From assembly GCA_041694635.1 (NCBI GenBank), contig JBDNHI010000012.1, positions 1 to 64,000 of the forward strand: DNA of 64,000 nt. The letters run 5' to 3'. Positions 40,890 through 49,868 of this stretch are shown in pieces. The position numbers were made by a program, and so were the translations under genes. Origin of the DNA: UBA969 sp041694635 (GTDB lineage: Bacteria; Planctomycetota; Planctomycetia; Gemmatales; Gemmataceae). The first letter of the stretch is position 1, and each line of letters opens with the position of its first letter. Under the pieces are notes generated by a model, which saw only the letters and a list, made by a program, of their open reading frames with translations, was not told the origin of the DNA and made no database searches.

Positions 40890-42995
40890 TTAGCTGTTAG
40901 GCCTTTTTTTTGCGGAAGATCGTCCCGGACGATATCCCTTTGTATGTTTGTTTGCAGGATTGTTTGCGGGAGAATGGTAGTGATCGCCCTCCGTAGGGTT
41001 GCTTGCTGCATTATTCCTATCGGGTCGGTTATTTCCCATAGCTCGATTTGCCTTATCAATTCTGGCTTGCAAAGCTTCCTTGGGCGGGTTTGCAGAAATA
41101 AGCGCATCACAGGAATTCCCAATCAAGTCGGCCCTACCTGCTGTTTCAAGTGCTTTTCTTACTTCAAAATAATTCTCCGGCTTGAAGAATTGAAGTAAGG
41201 CCCTTTGCATCTTTCGGTCCTTGATGTTCTTTGCAATGTAAACCTCTTCACCCGTCATCGGGTCGATGCCTGTGTAATACATACAGGTAGCAATATCAAA
41301 TGGTGCCGGAATGAAATCTTGCACCTGATCTGGCTTATAGCCGTTGCGTTTTAAAAACAAAGCTAGGCCGATCATCGAATGTAAATCAGAACCAGGATGG
41401 CTAGCAATGTAGTAAGGCACCAAGTATTGCTTTGGTTTTCCAGCTTTCTTGGAAGCCTTTTTAAACTCATCGGAAAAATGCTGAAAGTTATCGTGCGATG
41501 GTTTCTTCATTAATCGAAGCACATTTTCATCTGCAGCTTCGGGGGCTACTTTCAAATGCCCACCCACATGGTGTGCGGTTAGTTCTTCGAGATATTCAGG
41601 GTAGAGTTGGGCAAGATCCATTCGTATACCACTGGCAACTAGCACTTTTCGTATACCAGGAATTTCACGGGCTTTTTGCATTAACTTGATTATCGGGCCG
41701 TGATCGGTGCCTAGCAGTTTGCATATAGTTGGGTGTACACAAGAAAGCCTTTTGCATTTGGCTTCGACTTCTGGCCTTGTGCAACGCATTTTGTACATAT
41801 TTGCGGTCGGCCCGCCGATGTCGCTTACAATACCATTAAACGAATCATCTTTTCCCATTTTCTTCAATTCAAGCAGTACCGATTCTTCAGACCGCGATTG
41901 AATGATCCTACCTTGATGGGCGGTAATAGAGCAAAAGGTGCAACCCCCAAAACATCCTCTCATAATAGTTACAGAATCTTTGATCATTTCGTGCGCAGGA
42001 ATACTCTCTTTATAGCTAGGATGAATCTTGCGCGTGTAGGGGAACCCAAATAGACGATCCATTTCCGCTGTGGAAATCGGGTAGCAAGGCGGGTTTACCA
42101 CGATCGCTTGGTTGTCGTGATACTGCACAAGAGTCTTTGCGTTAAAAGGATTGGTGTTTAAATGGATTGATCTTGTGGCTTGAACAAAAGCAAGTTTATC
42201 TTGCTTCACTTTTTCAAAACTAGGTATCAATTCAAAACCTACTTGAACTTTATTACCCAACTCGTCAAGTACGGGAAACCTTTCCGAAATTAAATGCTCT
42301 TGACCCAGTGGAGGAGTTTCTTTGGCCCCTAGCGTAAAGGCGATACCCCTCATATCCCTCAGTTGTTGGACCGTTTCTCCAGCTTGAAGCCGCTTAGCAA
42401 TATCAACAATGGTCTTTTCACCCATTCCATAAGCGAGTAGGTCGGCTTTGCAATCCAGAAGGATTGATTTTCGTACCGTGTCGCTCCAGTAATCGTAATG
42501 GGCAAGTCTGCGTAAAGAGGCTTCAACCCCGCCCGCAATAATTGGAACGCCAGAAAATGCTTCCCTAGCACGATGGCAGTAGGGAAGGGTGGCTCGGTCG
42601 GGGCGCAGGCCTATTCTGCCCCCCGGAGAATACGCATCATCATTACGAACTTTTTTATTTGCTGTGTAGTGATTAATTAGGGAGTCAAGGTTGCCCGCAC
42701 TAATGGCGAAAAATAATCTGGGACGGCCAAACTGCCTCCAAGGCTCGACACTTTTCCAATCGGGTTGGCAAAGCATCGCTACGCGAAATCCGGCTGCTTC
42801 TAAACTTCTACCCAAAATCGCCATCGCAAAACTTGGATGATCTATGTAGGCATCACCCGAAACGAAAACAATGTCTACTTCGTCCCAACCTCTTTCTTTC
42901 ATTTCTTCATAGGTGGTCGGGCAAAGTGCAGAGCTTCTTTCCGTAGAAAGAGGCAATTCAAAGCGCAATTTTTTATTTGAAATTGTAGGTTGCAT
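40890..42995 (-). CDS. YgiQ-family radical SAM protein
   Basis: A 701-residue radical SAM protein. The N-terminal part is RGWDEVDIVFVSGDAYIDHPSF. The 4Fe-4S cluster motif CxxxCxxC is in MRGCFGGCTFCSIT near residue 350. Conserved segments of the YgiQ group include YSPGGRIGLRPDRATLPYC, GGVEASLRRLAHYDYWSD and GGPTANMYKMRC. The Lys/Asn-rich C-terminal tail is not part of the domain. The substrate is unknown for this family. It lies upstream of the RluA gene in the same direction. Confidence 0.9.
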   Translation of the reverse strand: MQPTISNKKLRFELPLSTERSSALCPTTYEEMKERGWDEVDIVFVSGDAYIDHPSFAMAILGRSLEAAGFRVAMLCQPDWKSVEPWRQFGRPRLFFAISAGNLDSLINHYTANKKVRNDDAYSPGGRIGLRPDRATLPYCHRAREAFSGVPIIAGGVEASLRRLAHYDYWSDTVRKSILLDCKADLLAYGMGEKTIVDIAKRLQAGETVQQLRDMRGIAFTLGAKETPPLGQEHLISERFPVLDELGNKVQVGFELIPSFEKVKQDKLAFVQATRSIHLNTNPFNAKTLVQYHDNQAIVVNPPCYPISTAEMDRLFGFPYTRKIHPSYKESIPAHEMIKDSVTIMRGCFGGCTFCSITAHQGRIIQSRSEESVLLELKKMGKDDSFNGIVSDIGGPTANMYKMRCTRPEVEAKCKRLSCVHPTICKLLGTDHGPIIKLMQKAREIPGIRKVLVASGIRMDLAQLYPEYLEELTAHHVGGHLKVAPEAADENVLRLMKKPSHDNFQHFSDEFKKASKKAGKPKQYLVPYYIASHPGSDLHSMIGLALFLKRNGYKPDQVQDFIPAPFDIATCMYYTGIDPMTGEEVYIAKNIKDRKMQRALLQFFKPENYFEVRKALETAGRADLIGNSCDALISANPPKEALQARIDKANRAMGNNRPDRNNAASNPTEGDHYHSPANNPANKHTKGYRPGRSSAKKRPNS

Positions 42996-43059
42996 TAAGG
43001 TTCAGCAGCATAGTGTTTTAAGTTAATATCCTTACCTAAAACATTATACGGGCTTCACC

Positions 43060-43518
43060 CTAAATTACTGCACTTGGTTCGATTTCTGGCTTACAAATCA
43101 ATAGGTCGGGTGGTGTTAAATCCAAAGGTAACGATTGCAGCAGGCCTTGAAGATCTTTTTCTTGAATGAGTGAAAAAGCCTCAGAAATTGTCACCCATTT
43201 GCGTAAGCGAAGCCGATGTTCGGGAAAAACCTCTAGGATGCTGGTAACTTGCATCAGAAAAACGGTAACTAAGTAAGAAAACCCAGATTTTGCGTAAGTG
43301 TATGTGCCTAAAGGATTTTGCTCTAATTTCCCTGTCAAACCGGCTTCTTCCCAAGCCTCGATTAAGGCAGTTTCAGGTGCAGTTTTACCCTTGGAAATCG
43401 ACCCTTTGGGGATTACCCAACGCTTACCCTTCCTTGAAGTGATCAAGCATATTTTACCTTCGAAAATCGATACCGTTGCTGCTTGAAGCAAGCAAGGGAA
43501 GTTGAAGTTATCAGCCAT
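43060..43518 (-). CDS. Nudix hydrolase, EAWEEAG-type
   Basis: A 152-residue Nudix protein. The Nudix box is present as PKGSISKGKTAPETALIEAWEEAGL, in which the first Glu and the Arg of GX5EX7REUXEEXGU are Lys and Ile. The three catalytic glutamates (E-A-W-E-E) remain. A similar Lys/EAWEEAG variant occurs in a known subset of bacterial Nudix enzymes, so it is probably active. Substrates of this subset are not settled; diphosphoinositol- or dinucleoside-polyphosphate-type substrates are possible. It lies 64 bp upstream of the ygiQ-like gene on the same strand. Confidence 0.85.
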   Translation of the reverse strand: MADNFNFPCLLQAATVSIFEGKICLITSRKGKRWVIPKGSISKGKTAPETALIEAWEEAGLTGKLEQNPLGTYTYAKSGFSYLVTVFLMQVTSILEVFPEHRLRLRKWVTISEAFSLIQEKDLQGLLQSLPLDLTPPDLLICKPEIEPSAVI

Positions 43519-43722
43519 GACAACAATTCCATCATCCTTGAATAGTTTAATAATTAAGTTTTAATTGGTAATTAGTTCGAGTCAAGTGAAAGCTTGGAGA
43601 ATTAACCATAACTACTTGAGTTCTACTTGGAATTGATTTTAATCATCCTCTTATTGCGTTAATATAAAGTTAGTAAATATTGAATCCCTATTATTGCAAT
43701 TGTCTATCCGAGTAATGGAATT

Positions 43723-44925
43723 ATGAAAAACAATGAAGCGGTTCTTTTAGTAGAAGATGAGCCTGGTGTTTTGCAAACTTTTGCAGAATGGTTGGCATCA
43801 TCTGACCTTAACCTACAAGTGTATCAAGCGAAAGATGCCGAGCACGCATTAAAAATCGCAGCGGATAACCCCATTGACCTTGCTATTTTAGATTGGAATT
43901 TAGGTACGGGGCTTAATGGCCTCGATTTGCTTGAAGACTTAATTGTTTTTCAACCAGATATCGTAGCAATTTTGGTCACAGGTTATGCCAACCTCGCAAC
44001 CCCACTACACGCAATGCGCATAGGAGTTCGAGATTATTTAGACAAAAGCCAAGATTTGACTCAAAATAAGTTTTTGGAATCTGTGCAAAGACAACTGCAA
44101 AAAATCAAACCATACAAACAGCAAAAATTATTCCTCAAAAAACTCGAATCCTTTAAAAATATGGTTTCACATTCCCTTAAGCTACTCGATTCTAACGCCG
44201 CCTTCTCTATCGATACGAATCTTGACTCTACCTGTAAACGAATCCTTCAGGGTACTTTTGAAATGATCCCCATGAAGGTTGTTTCCATTTATCAATTAAA
44301 TAGTGCGGGGGTTCTTCCTGTCAATGGTTGTACTGTTTTGTCTTTTGATGGAATTAATGTAACGACTTCAACCATCAATTATGCATCTAGTTACGCCTCT
44401 GCAATCAGTAATCAATTAACCTCAAAATTGCTTCGTATTGATTTATCAAAGAATAAGGGGCAGCCTTTATTCGAATTGCAATCATTTGAAAAAGGTGCAG
44501 AAAATGCTGTGCTTATTCCTTTACTTTATGAAAGCAGGTTGGTTGCAATCTTAGAACTTGTTGATACCGATTGTTACCACAACCCCCTAAAATATAAATT
44601 TGAAGGTATCGCGGAGGTTTATGCCGAACTGGTAGCCAAAACAATGGACCAAGATAAAGCCCGTGGTAATCTTGTAACAATTATGGAAAAAGCGTTGAAG
44701 TTAGCTGATAAAGATGACTCCGAACAACTGACAAGCCAAAATATCAACAACAACATTAACCAAGCGATGCAAGAAACTGGAATATCTTCAGAAGAAATCG
44801 AGTTTCTAAATCAGGTTCACATTCTTCGGGAACGATTTGGAAGTGATGCATTAAGGTCAAGCACAGAATTACTAAAAACGATAGAAAAAATGCTGGTTTC
44901 CGCTTATGGGGAGAACCCCAAGTGA
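43723..44925 (+). CDS. Receiver-GAF signalling protein
   Basis: 400 residues. An N-terminal CheY-like receiver (residues 5-125) has the full set: Asp12, phospho-acceptor Asp57 in LAILDWNLG, Thr86 in LVTGYAN and Lys108 in DYLDKSQ. A coiled linker (130-160) leads to a GAF-like domain (about 165-315, ending NAVLIPLLYESRLVAILELVD). A C-terminal helical region with coiled-coil propensity closes the protein. No DNA-binding or enzymatic output domain is visible. Its stop overlaps the start of the subtilase-like gene by 4 bp (GTGA), so the two are co-translated. It converges on the NtrC/kinase operon, which could supply its kinase. Confidence 0.85.
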   Translation: MKNNEAVLLVEDEPGVLQTFAEWLASSDLNLQVYQAKDAEHALKIAADNPIDLAILDWNLGTGLNGLDLLEDLIVFQPDIVAILVTGYANLATPLHAMRIGVRDYLDKSQDLTQNKFLESVQRQLQKIKPYKQQKLFLKKLESFKNMVSHSLKLLDSNAAFSIDTNLDSTCKRILQGTFEMIPMKVVSIYQLNSAGVLPVNGCTVLSFDGINVTTSTINYASSYASAISNQLTSKLLRIDLSKNKGQPLFELQSFEKGAENAVLIPLLYESRLVAILELVDTDCYHNPLKYKFEGIAEVYAELVAKTMDQDKARGNLVTIMEKALKLADKDDSEQLTSQNINNNINQAMQETGISSEEIEFLNQVHILRERFGSDALRSSTELLKTIEKMLVSAYGENPK

Positions 44926-45767
44926 AGGAAGGAAAAAGCTTAGGTCAAGAATATTCATCTGCATTAAAAGATTTGGTATCCGCAGGAGATATCAAAGGGT
45001 TGCTGCAAAATATTAATGCCGATGGTAGGGGTGTAAAAGTTGCATTGATTGATACGGGAGTAAACTTTCCTAAACTGCAAAAAAAATATGAGGAAGTCGG
45101 ACATAGCCTAAATAATATCACCCACGCATTGTTTAAGCCTGAAGGGCAAGTCGATTATTCTGCCAATAAAATACCATTTATTTCGCACGGCACAGTAGTC
45201 GCGGATATTATTTTAAGCCACGCTCCAGGTGCACAGATATTCTCCGCAGATGTTTTTGGGCCGCGGTCCTTTACCGAACTTGATATGATGCTTCACGCTA
45301 TGAGAGTTGCAATCCACGAATGGAAATGCAAAATAATCAACCTTTCACTAGGTTTACCCGAAGAAAGAATCCAACAACCTTGGCGCCGTTTGCAACTTCT
45401 AAACGCTTTGGAAGATGCCTATAGAAACGATGTGATGGTTTTTGCTGCAGGCCATAACGATCACCCATTAAGTCGTAGTTTTCCTGCAGTATTTGAGTCC
45501 TCCTTATTTTCGGTTAATAAAAAACAACTCGAAGGGATGTTGAAATTTAAATATTTCCCCGAACTAGGATTAGAGTTTCTTGGGCACGGGTATGGCGATC
45601 TAGCTCCTACAGGATCTGACGCTGCAACTTCTTGGGCAACAGCTCACCTTACCGGTACTGCTTTGAAAATTGCATCTTTGTACCCAAAGATAAAGCCGTT
45701 CGAAATGAAAACAATCTTGTACTGGATATCTCAGGAATGGATTAAAGAATCAAGTTGCAATCCCTAG
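44922..45767 (+). CDS. Subtilase-like (S8) peptidase without signal peptide
   Basis: 281 residues, GTG start. The catalytic triad positions are readable: Asp44 in VALIDTGVN, His89 in ISHGTVVADI and Ser237 in TSWATAHLTG. The oxyanion segment reads FAAGHND (H178-N179) where subtilisins have AAGN, so the oxyanion Asn is shifted or lost. There is no signal peptide or prodomain, so it is probably cytoplasmic. It is translationally coupled to the receiver-GAF gene and may be that protein's output. Its end overlaps the NtrC-type gene by 18 bp tail to tail. Confidence 0.8.
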   Translation: MKEGKSLGQEYSSALKDLVSAGDIKGLLQNINADGRGVKVALIDTGVNFPKLQKKYEEVGHSLNNITHALFKPEGQVDYSANKIPFISHGTVVADIILSHAPGAQIFSADVFGPRSFTELDMMLHAMRVAIHEWKCKIINLSLGLPEERIQQPWRRLQLLNALEDAYRNDVMVFAAGHNDHPLSRSFPAVFESSLFSVNKKQLEGMLKFKYFPELGLEFLGHGYGDLAPTGSDAATSWATAHLTGTALKIASLYPKIKPFEMKTILYWISQEWIKESSCNP

Positions 45768-47156
45768 TTCTGCCATTCTTCGATAGAGGGAACTAAGAGC
45801 GATTTCCAATTTTTTAGCGGCTTCCCGTTTGTCCGGATTAACAATTAGAACTTTTTCGATATGCTGTTTTTCAAAACGCCTTACAGCTTCGTCAAGCCTA
45901 TCGACTAAGGAAGCATTTTCAGAATTAGGGATCATCTCGTTAGGTAAATCTGTAGGCAAAACCAAAGGGCCATCCGCAAGAATAATAGATCTTTGCAATA
46001 CATTTTCAAGTTCGCGCACATTTCCTTTCCAAGGATGAGCCATAAGAATTTGCATAGTTTCATAACTAACCCCTGTGAAGCGTTTGTTTAATGACTTCGC
46101 ATATTTTAAAATGATATGTTCAACCAGTTCTGGAATGTCTTCGGGCCTATTTCGTAAAGGAGGAATTACGATATTAATAACATTAAGCCTATAAAATAAA
46201 TCTTCACGGAACCGGCCCGCTTCAACTTCTGTTTGTAAGTTTTTATTTGTTGCAGCAAGAATGCGAGCTTCAACCGTGATGGGTTGGTTAGCACCAACGG
46301 GGAGAATTTCTTTTAATTCGATTGCGCGTAAAAGTTTAGCTTGAGTAATAAGAGGCAATTCTGCAATTTCGTCCAAGAAAACAGTGCCTTTGCCTGCGTG
46401 AAAAAAGATGCCGTTCTGGTCTCGATCAGCCCCAGTAAAGGCCCCCTTTTTATGCCCAAATAACTGGTTTTCTAAAAGGTCTTGCGGAATTGCTGCACAG
46501 TTAATTGCAATAAACCTAGAGGTTCCTTCCTTAGCATTGAGTGAAGGATTCTGTGACTGCTCGTGGATTATTCGGGCAAATAATTCTTTTCCTGTCCCGC
46601 TTTCCCCCGTTAATAAAATCGTAGACCTAGTTGGCGCAACTTTTTTCGCTAGTTCAATCGTCTGCTTGATCGCAATACTTTTCCCAATAATTGTAGTTTC
46701 AGGTGCAATGCGGCTAATTTCTTTTCTTAGCCATTGGTTTTCTAAAGCTAAGCTTTTCTTTTCTAATAATCGCTTTATTTTTTCAGTTAATTCAGCGAGT
46801 ATGATTGGCTTGATTAAGTAATCTTGAACACCTCGTTTGAAAGCTTCTACTGCATTTTCTACAGTGGCATAAGCTGTTATCATTATGACAAATACTTCTG
46901 GGTTGATTCGGTGTAATTCTTGTAGGAATTGGATTCCGTCCATCCCGGGTAATTGTAAATCACATAAACAAATATCAAATCGCATTCTTTCTGCCAACTT
47001 TAATCCTTCTTCCCCACTATTTGCACAGGAAACCTTGTAACCCTCCTGACTAAGATACTCCATCAGGGTTTCCCTGATAAGGAGTTCATCATCAATGACC
47101 AAAACCCTTGAAAGAATTTCAGTAAGGGTAGGAAATTTCTTAGAATCGTTCATCAT
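45750..47156 (-). CDS. NtrC-family sigma-54-dependent response regulator
   Basis: 468 residues. Receiver domain (17-130) with phospho-Asp66 in CLCDLQLPG and LIKP. AAA+ central domain with Walker A GESGTGKE near residue 180, the sigma-54 contact loop GAFTGA near residue 237, and Walker B VFLDEI. A C-terminal Fis-type HTH (REAAKKLEIALSSLYRRMAELGI) binds DNA. It activates sigma-54 RNA polymerase from enhancers. It overlaps the kinase gene by 17 bp at its start. AAGGTG precedes the tandem ATGs. The target is unknown; cotranscription with nucleotide-sugar genes suggests envelope polysaccharide. Confidence 0.95.
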   Translation of the reverse strand: MMNDSKKFPTLTEILSRVLVIDDELLIRETLMEYLSQEGYKVSCANSGEEGLKLAERMRFDICLCDLQLPGMDGIQFLQELHRINPEVFVIMITAYATVENAVEAFKRGVQDYLIKPIILAELTEKIKRLLEKKSLALENQWLRKEISRIAPETTIIGKSIAIKQTIELAKKVAPTRSTILLTGESGTGKELFARIIHEQSQNPSLNAKEGTSRFIAINCAAIPQDLLENQLFGHKKGAFTGADRDQNGIFFHAGKGTVFLDEIAELPLITQAKLLRAIELKEILPVGANQPITVEARILAATNKNLQTEVEAGRFREDLFYRLNVINIVIPPLRNRPEDIPELVEHIILKYAKSLNKRFTGVSYETMQILMAHPWKGNVRELENVLQRSIILADGPLVLPTDLPNEMIPNSENASLVDRLDEAVRRFEKQHIEKVLIVNPDKREAAKKLEIALSSLYRRMAELGIAT

Positions 47157-48483
47157 TCACCTTGTTCAATTCTGTTACGGGAGAAGGATTGTAAGTATGT
47201 AAGTAAGCGGAAAATATTGCCCCGCCTCCAGATTTATGTGAATAAACGAGTCTGCCACTATGCTCATCAATGATTTTTTTAGAGACAAACAAGCCAAGCC
47301 CGGTGCCATTTTTTTTTGTAGTGAAAAAAGGCTGAAATAAATTTTGAAGGCTTTCGGGTGCAACTCCAGGTCCGTTATCGCTAACTTGAAAACAAATCTC
47401 ATCACGGATATAAAACAAATCGACTTCAATGTTGCCCCCACTACCGGCAGCATCAATAGCATTTAAAATTAAGTTAAGAACTACCTGAACCAATTGGTCG
47501 TGCACCGCAAAAATGAAAGGAAACTCGGAGGGGATGGTTATGAGAGTAACCTTTCCTCTGGTGCGTTTGTAATACTTGGCAATATTCATAGCCTCTTGAA
47601 TAACTGCGAAGGGGTTTATTTTTTTTCTATCTAAAATAGCAGGGCGAGAAAAATCCATAACTTCACGAAGTGTATCTCTAATTCTTGTGAGTTGCCCGCT
47701 CATAAGGTCAAGTTTTTCTCTAGTGTAGTCATCAATATTTTTTTTCTGAAGAATTTGTACCATTGAAAAAATCGAGGTTAGTGGGTTACCTACTTCATGA
47801 GCAATTCCTGCTGCCAATAGACCAAAAGCTGCCATTTTTTCTTGCTGTAATACCTGTGCTTGCGCTTCTTGTAATTGCTTAGTCCGCTCGGAAATTCTTA
47901 CCCCTAGCTCAAGTTGATTTTTTTGTAACTCATTGTTTAAAGTTACTAACGAAAAACTGGTTTTCTTTAGTAGTGATGTTAATGCTGTGGATGCCCAGGC
48001 AATCCATCCCATAATAATTAGATTTAAAAGAATGAGGTTTTTGCTTTGATTGTTATTGTCTTGGATGAAAAAAAGTACCCCATAACTTATGCAGTGAAAT
48101 GCAAAGCAAGTTGCTGTAATTTGCGGCGAATAACGCAACGCACAACAAAGTATGGAAAGGAAATAATAATATCGAAAAGTACTGGAAATACCCTCCTCAT
48201 AATTGCAAAGTAAGGCAATGAAAAGGGATTCCATAGCAGCAATGAAAAGTGGGTAATCAGCAAGAAAAACTTCTTTTTTCCAACTGAAGTAGGTGTCAAA
48301 AATAGTGAAGACGACGCCAATTGCTAAAATGGCATTTAAAAAGAGAATTCGATCAGTAACTGAATTATTGAAATTGGCAAGAAAATAACCAACAAGTACA
48401 CCAAACCATCTGATTTTAATAACGATGGCTTCAGCATCTAGGTCCCAAGGGGAGGGAGCAATTTTTTGTACCATATTCTTCAT
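47140..48483 (-). CDS. Membrane sensor histidine kinase, partner of the NtrC protein
   Basis: 447 residues. About five N-terminal transmembrane helices (residues 26-180) with little periplasmic loop, then a coiled-coil linker (190-215), a HisKA domain (phospho-acceptor His near residue 229 in AHEVGNPLTS) and a HATPase domain (QVVLNLILNAIDAAG, SDNGPGV, GTGLGLFVSKKII). The topology resembles PrsK/AtoS-type kinases that pair with NtrC regulators. It is 40 bp downstream of ugd in the same direction. Confidence 0.93.
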   Translation of the reverse strand: MKNMVQKIAPSPWDLDAEAIVIKIRWFGVLVGYFLANFNNSVTDRILFLNAILAIGVVFTIFDTYFSWKKEVFLADYPLFIAAMESLFIALLCNYEEGISSTFRYYYFLSILCCALRYSPQITATCFAFHCISYGVLFFIQDNNNQSKNLILLNLIIMGWIAWASTALTSLLKKTSFSLVTLNNELQKNQLELGVRISERTKQLQEAQAQVLQQEKMAAFGLLAAGIAHEVGNPLTSIFSMVQILQKKNIDDYTREKLDLMSGQLTRIRDTLREVMDFSRPAILDRKKINPFAVIQEAMNIAKYYKRTRGKVTLITIPSEFPFIFAVHDQLVQVVLNLILNAIDAAGSGGNIEVDLFYIRDEICFQVSDNGPGVAPESLQNLFQPFFTTKKNGTGLGLFVSKKIIDEHSGRLVYSHKSGGGAIFSAYLHTYNPSPVTELNKVNDERF

Positions 48484-48523
48484 TATATTTTATGGTAGCA
48501 AAAATATTACTGAAAACCCTAAA

Positions 48524-49843
48524 CTAGCCAATCGGATAGGTGGTTTTTCTTCCAATGGAATAGTAAGTAAATCCAACAGACGAAAGGACTTTAGGTTCGT
48601 AAAGATTCCTGCCATCAAATATAACATTTTGCTTAAGAATCCCCGCCATAAACTGAAAGTTAGGGTTTCTGAACTCCTGCCACTCCGTAACAATAGCCAA
48701 CCCATCAGCACCTAAAAGCGCATCATAAGGCTTGCTGCAATAAGAGATTTTATCGCCATATATTGCTTTAACATTGTCCATAGCTTCGGGGTCGTGGACT
48801 TGAATTTTAGCACCCGCATTTAATAATGAATCAATTAAGACCAAAGCAGGGGCCTCCCGTATGTCGTCGGTTCGAGGCTTAAATGCCAATCCCCAGATTG
48901 CAAAAGTTAGTCCTTTAATATTATTATTGAAATGCGTAATGATTTTAGAAAAGAGGATTTCTTTTTGATGCTCGTTAACAACATCAATTGCATCAAGCAT
49001 AGTAGGAGCGATGCCAATTTCTTTTGCCATATGAGCCAAAGCCCGAATGTCTTTAGGAAAACAACTGCCGCCATAGCCTGCCCCGGGAAAAAGAAATTGA
49101 AAGCCGATGCGAATGTCGTGACCAATGCCCCTGCGAACATCATTAATGTCGCCCCCCATTTTTTCGCAAAGGTTGGACATTTCATTGATGAAACTGATTT
49201 TAGTAGCAAGCATAGCGTTCGCAGCATATTTGGTCATTTCGGCACTTTCAGGTGACATAATAAGCAAAGGGCGTTCGGTTCTTAAAAACGGAGCATAAAG
49301 TTCCTTGAAAATATCAGTTACCTCGGGTGATCGAATGCCAACCACAATCCTGTCTGGCTTAGTACAATCTTCAATAGCAGCGCCTTCCTTAAGGAATTCT
49401 GGGTTACTGCAAATATGAATGGTAAATTTCGAGTTAGCGTCGACAATATCTTTAACTTTTTTATTTGTTCCAACCGGAACGGTACTTTTTATTATGACAA
49501 TTTTTGTTTTATTTGCAGCCAATGCGATGGCTTTTGCAACCATAAAAACAGTGGAAAGATCTGCCGCTCCTGAATCACTTTGAGGCGTTCCAACAGCAAT
49601 AAAAACCAAGTCGTTTTCTTGAATACCTTTTTGAAGATCTGTTGTGAATGAAAGCCTGCCATCTCTGGTATTGCGTTGTACCATCTCAAGTAAACCAGGT
49701 TCATAAATGGGAATTTTCCCCTTTTGCAGAATCTCAATCTTAGATGCATCCTTGTCGATACAAGTAACTTCATTGCCACTATCTGCAAAACAAGTTCCGG
49801 TTACTAAGCCAACATATCCAGTTCCAACGACAGCGATTTTCAT
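48524..49843 (-). CDS. ugd: UDP-glucose/GDP-mannose dehydrogenase family, probable UDP-glucose 6-dehydrogenase
   Basis: Oxidises UDP-glucose to UDP-glucuronate with NAD+. The 439-residue protein has the N-terminal Rossmann motif VVGTGYVGLVTG, the GTPQ and KSTVPVGTN segments, the catalytic Cys in GGSCFPKDIRALAHM, and the C-terminal UDP-binding domain with WGLAFKPRTDDIREAP. AAGGA lies 7 nt before the ATG. UDP-N-acetyl relatives are possible, but the VGTGYVGLVTG/GGSCFPKD pattern fits Ugd best. It lies between the reductase gene (25-bp gap) and the kinase. Confidence 0.92.
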   Translation of the reverse strand: MKIAVVGTGYVGLVTGTCFADSGNEVTCIDKDASKIEILQKGKIPIYEPGLLEMVQRNTRDGRLSFTTDLQKGIQENDLVFIAVGTPQSDSGAADLSTVFMVAKAIALAANKTKIVIIKSTVPVGTNKKVKDIVDANSKFTIHICSNPEFLKEGAAIEDCTKPDRIVVGIRSPEVTDIFKELYAPFLRTERPLLIMSPESAEMTKYAANAMLATKISFINEMSNLCEKMGGDINDVRRGIGHDIRIGFQFLFPGAGYGGSCFPKDIRALAHMAKEIGIAPTMLDAIDVVNEHQKEILFSKIITHFNNNIKGLTFAIWGLAFKPRTDDIREAPALVLIDSLLNAGAKIQVHDPEAMDNVKAIYGDKISYCSKPYDALLGADGLAIVTEWQEFRNPNFQFMAGILKQNVIFDGRNLYEPKVLSSVGFTYYSIGRKTTYPIG

Positions 49844-49868
49844 TTTGAATCCTTCAAAATTTATAATA

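Noticed and set aside
43060..43518. Broken Nudix box as a sign of an inactive enzyme
   Set aside because: The substitutions of the first Glu and the Arg occur in a known EAWEEAG subset, and the catalytic glutamates are intact.
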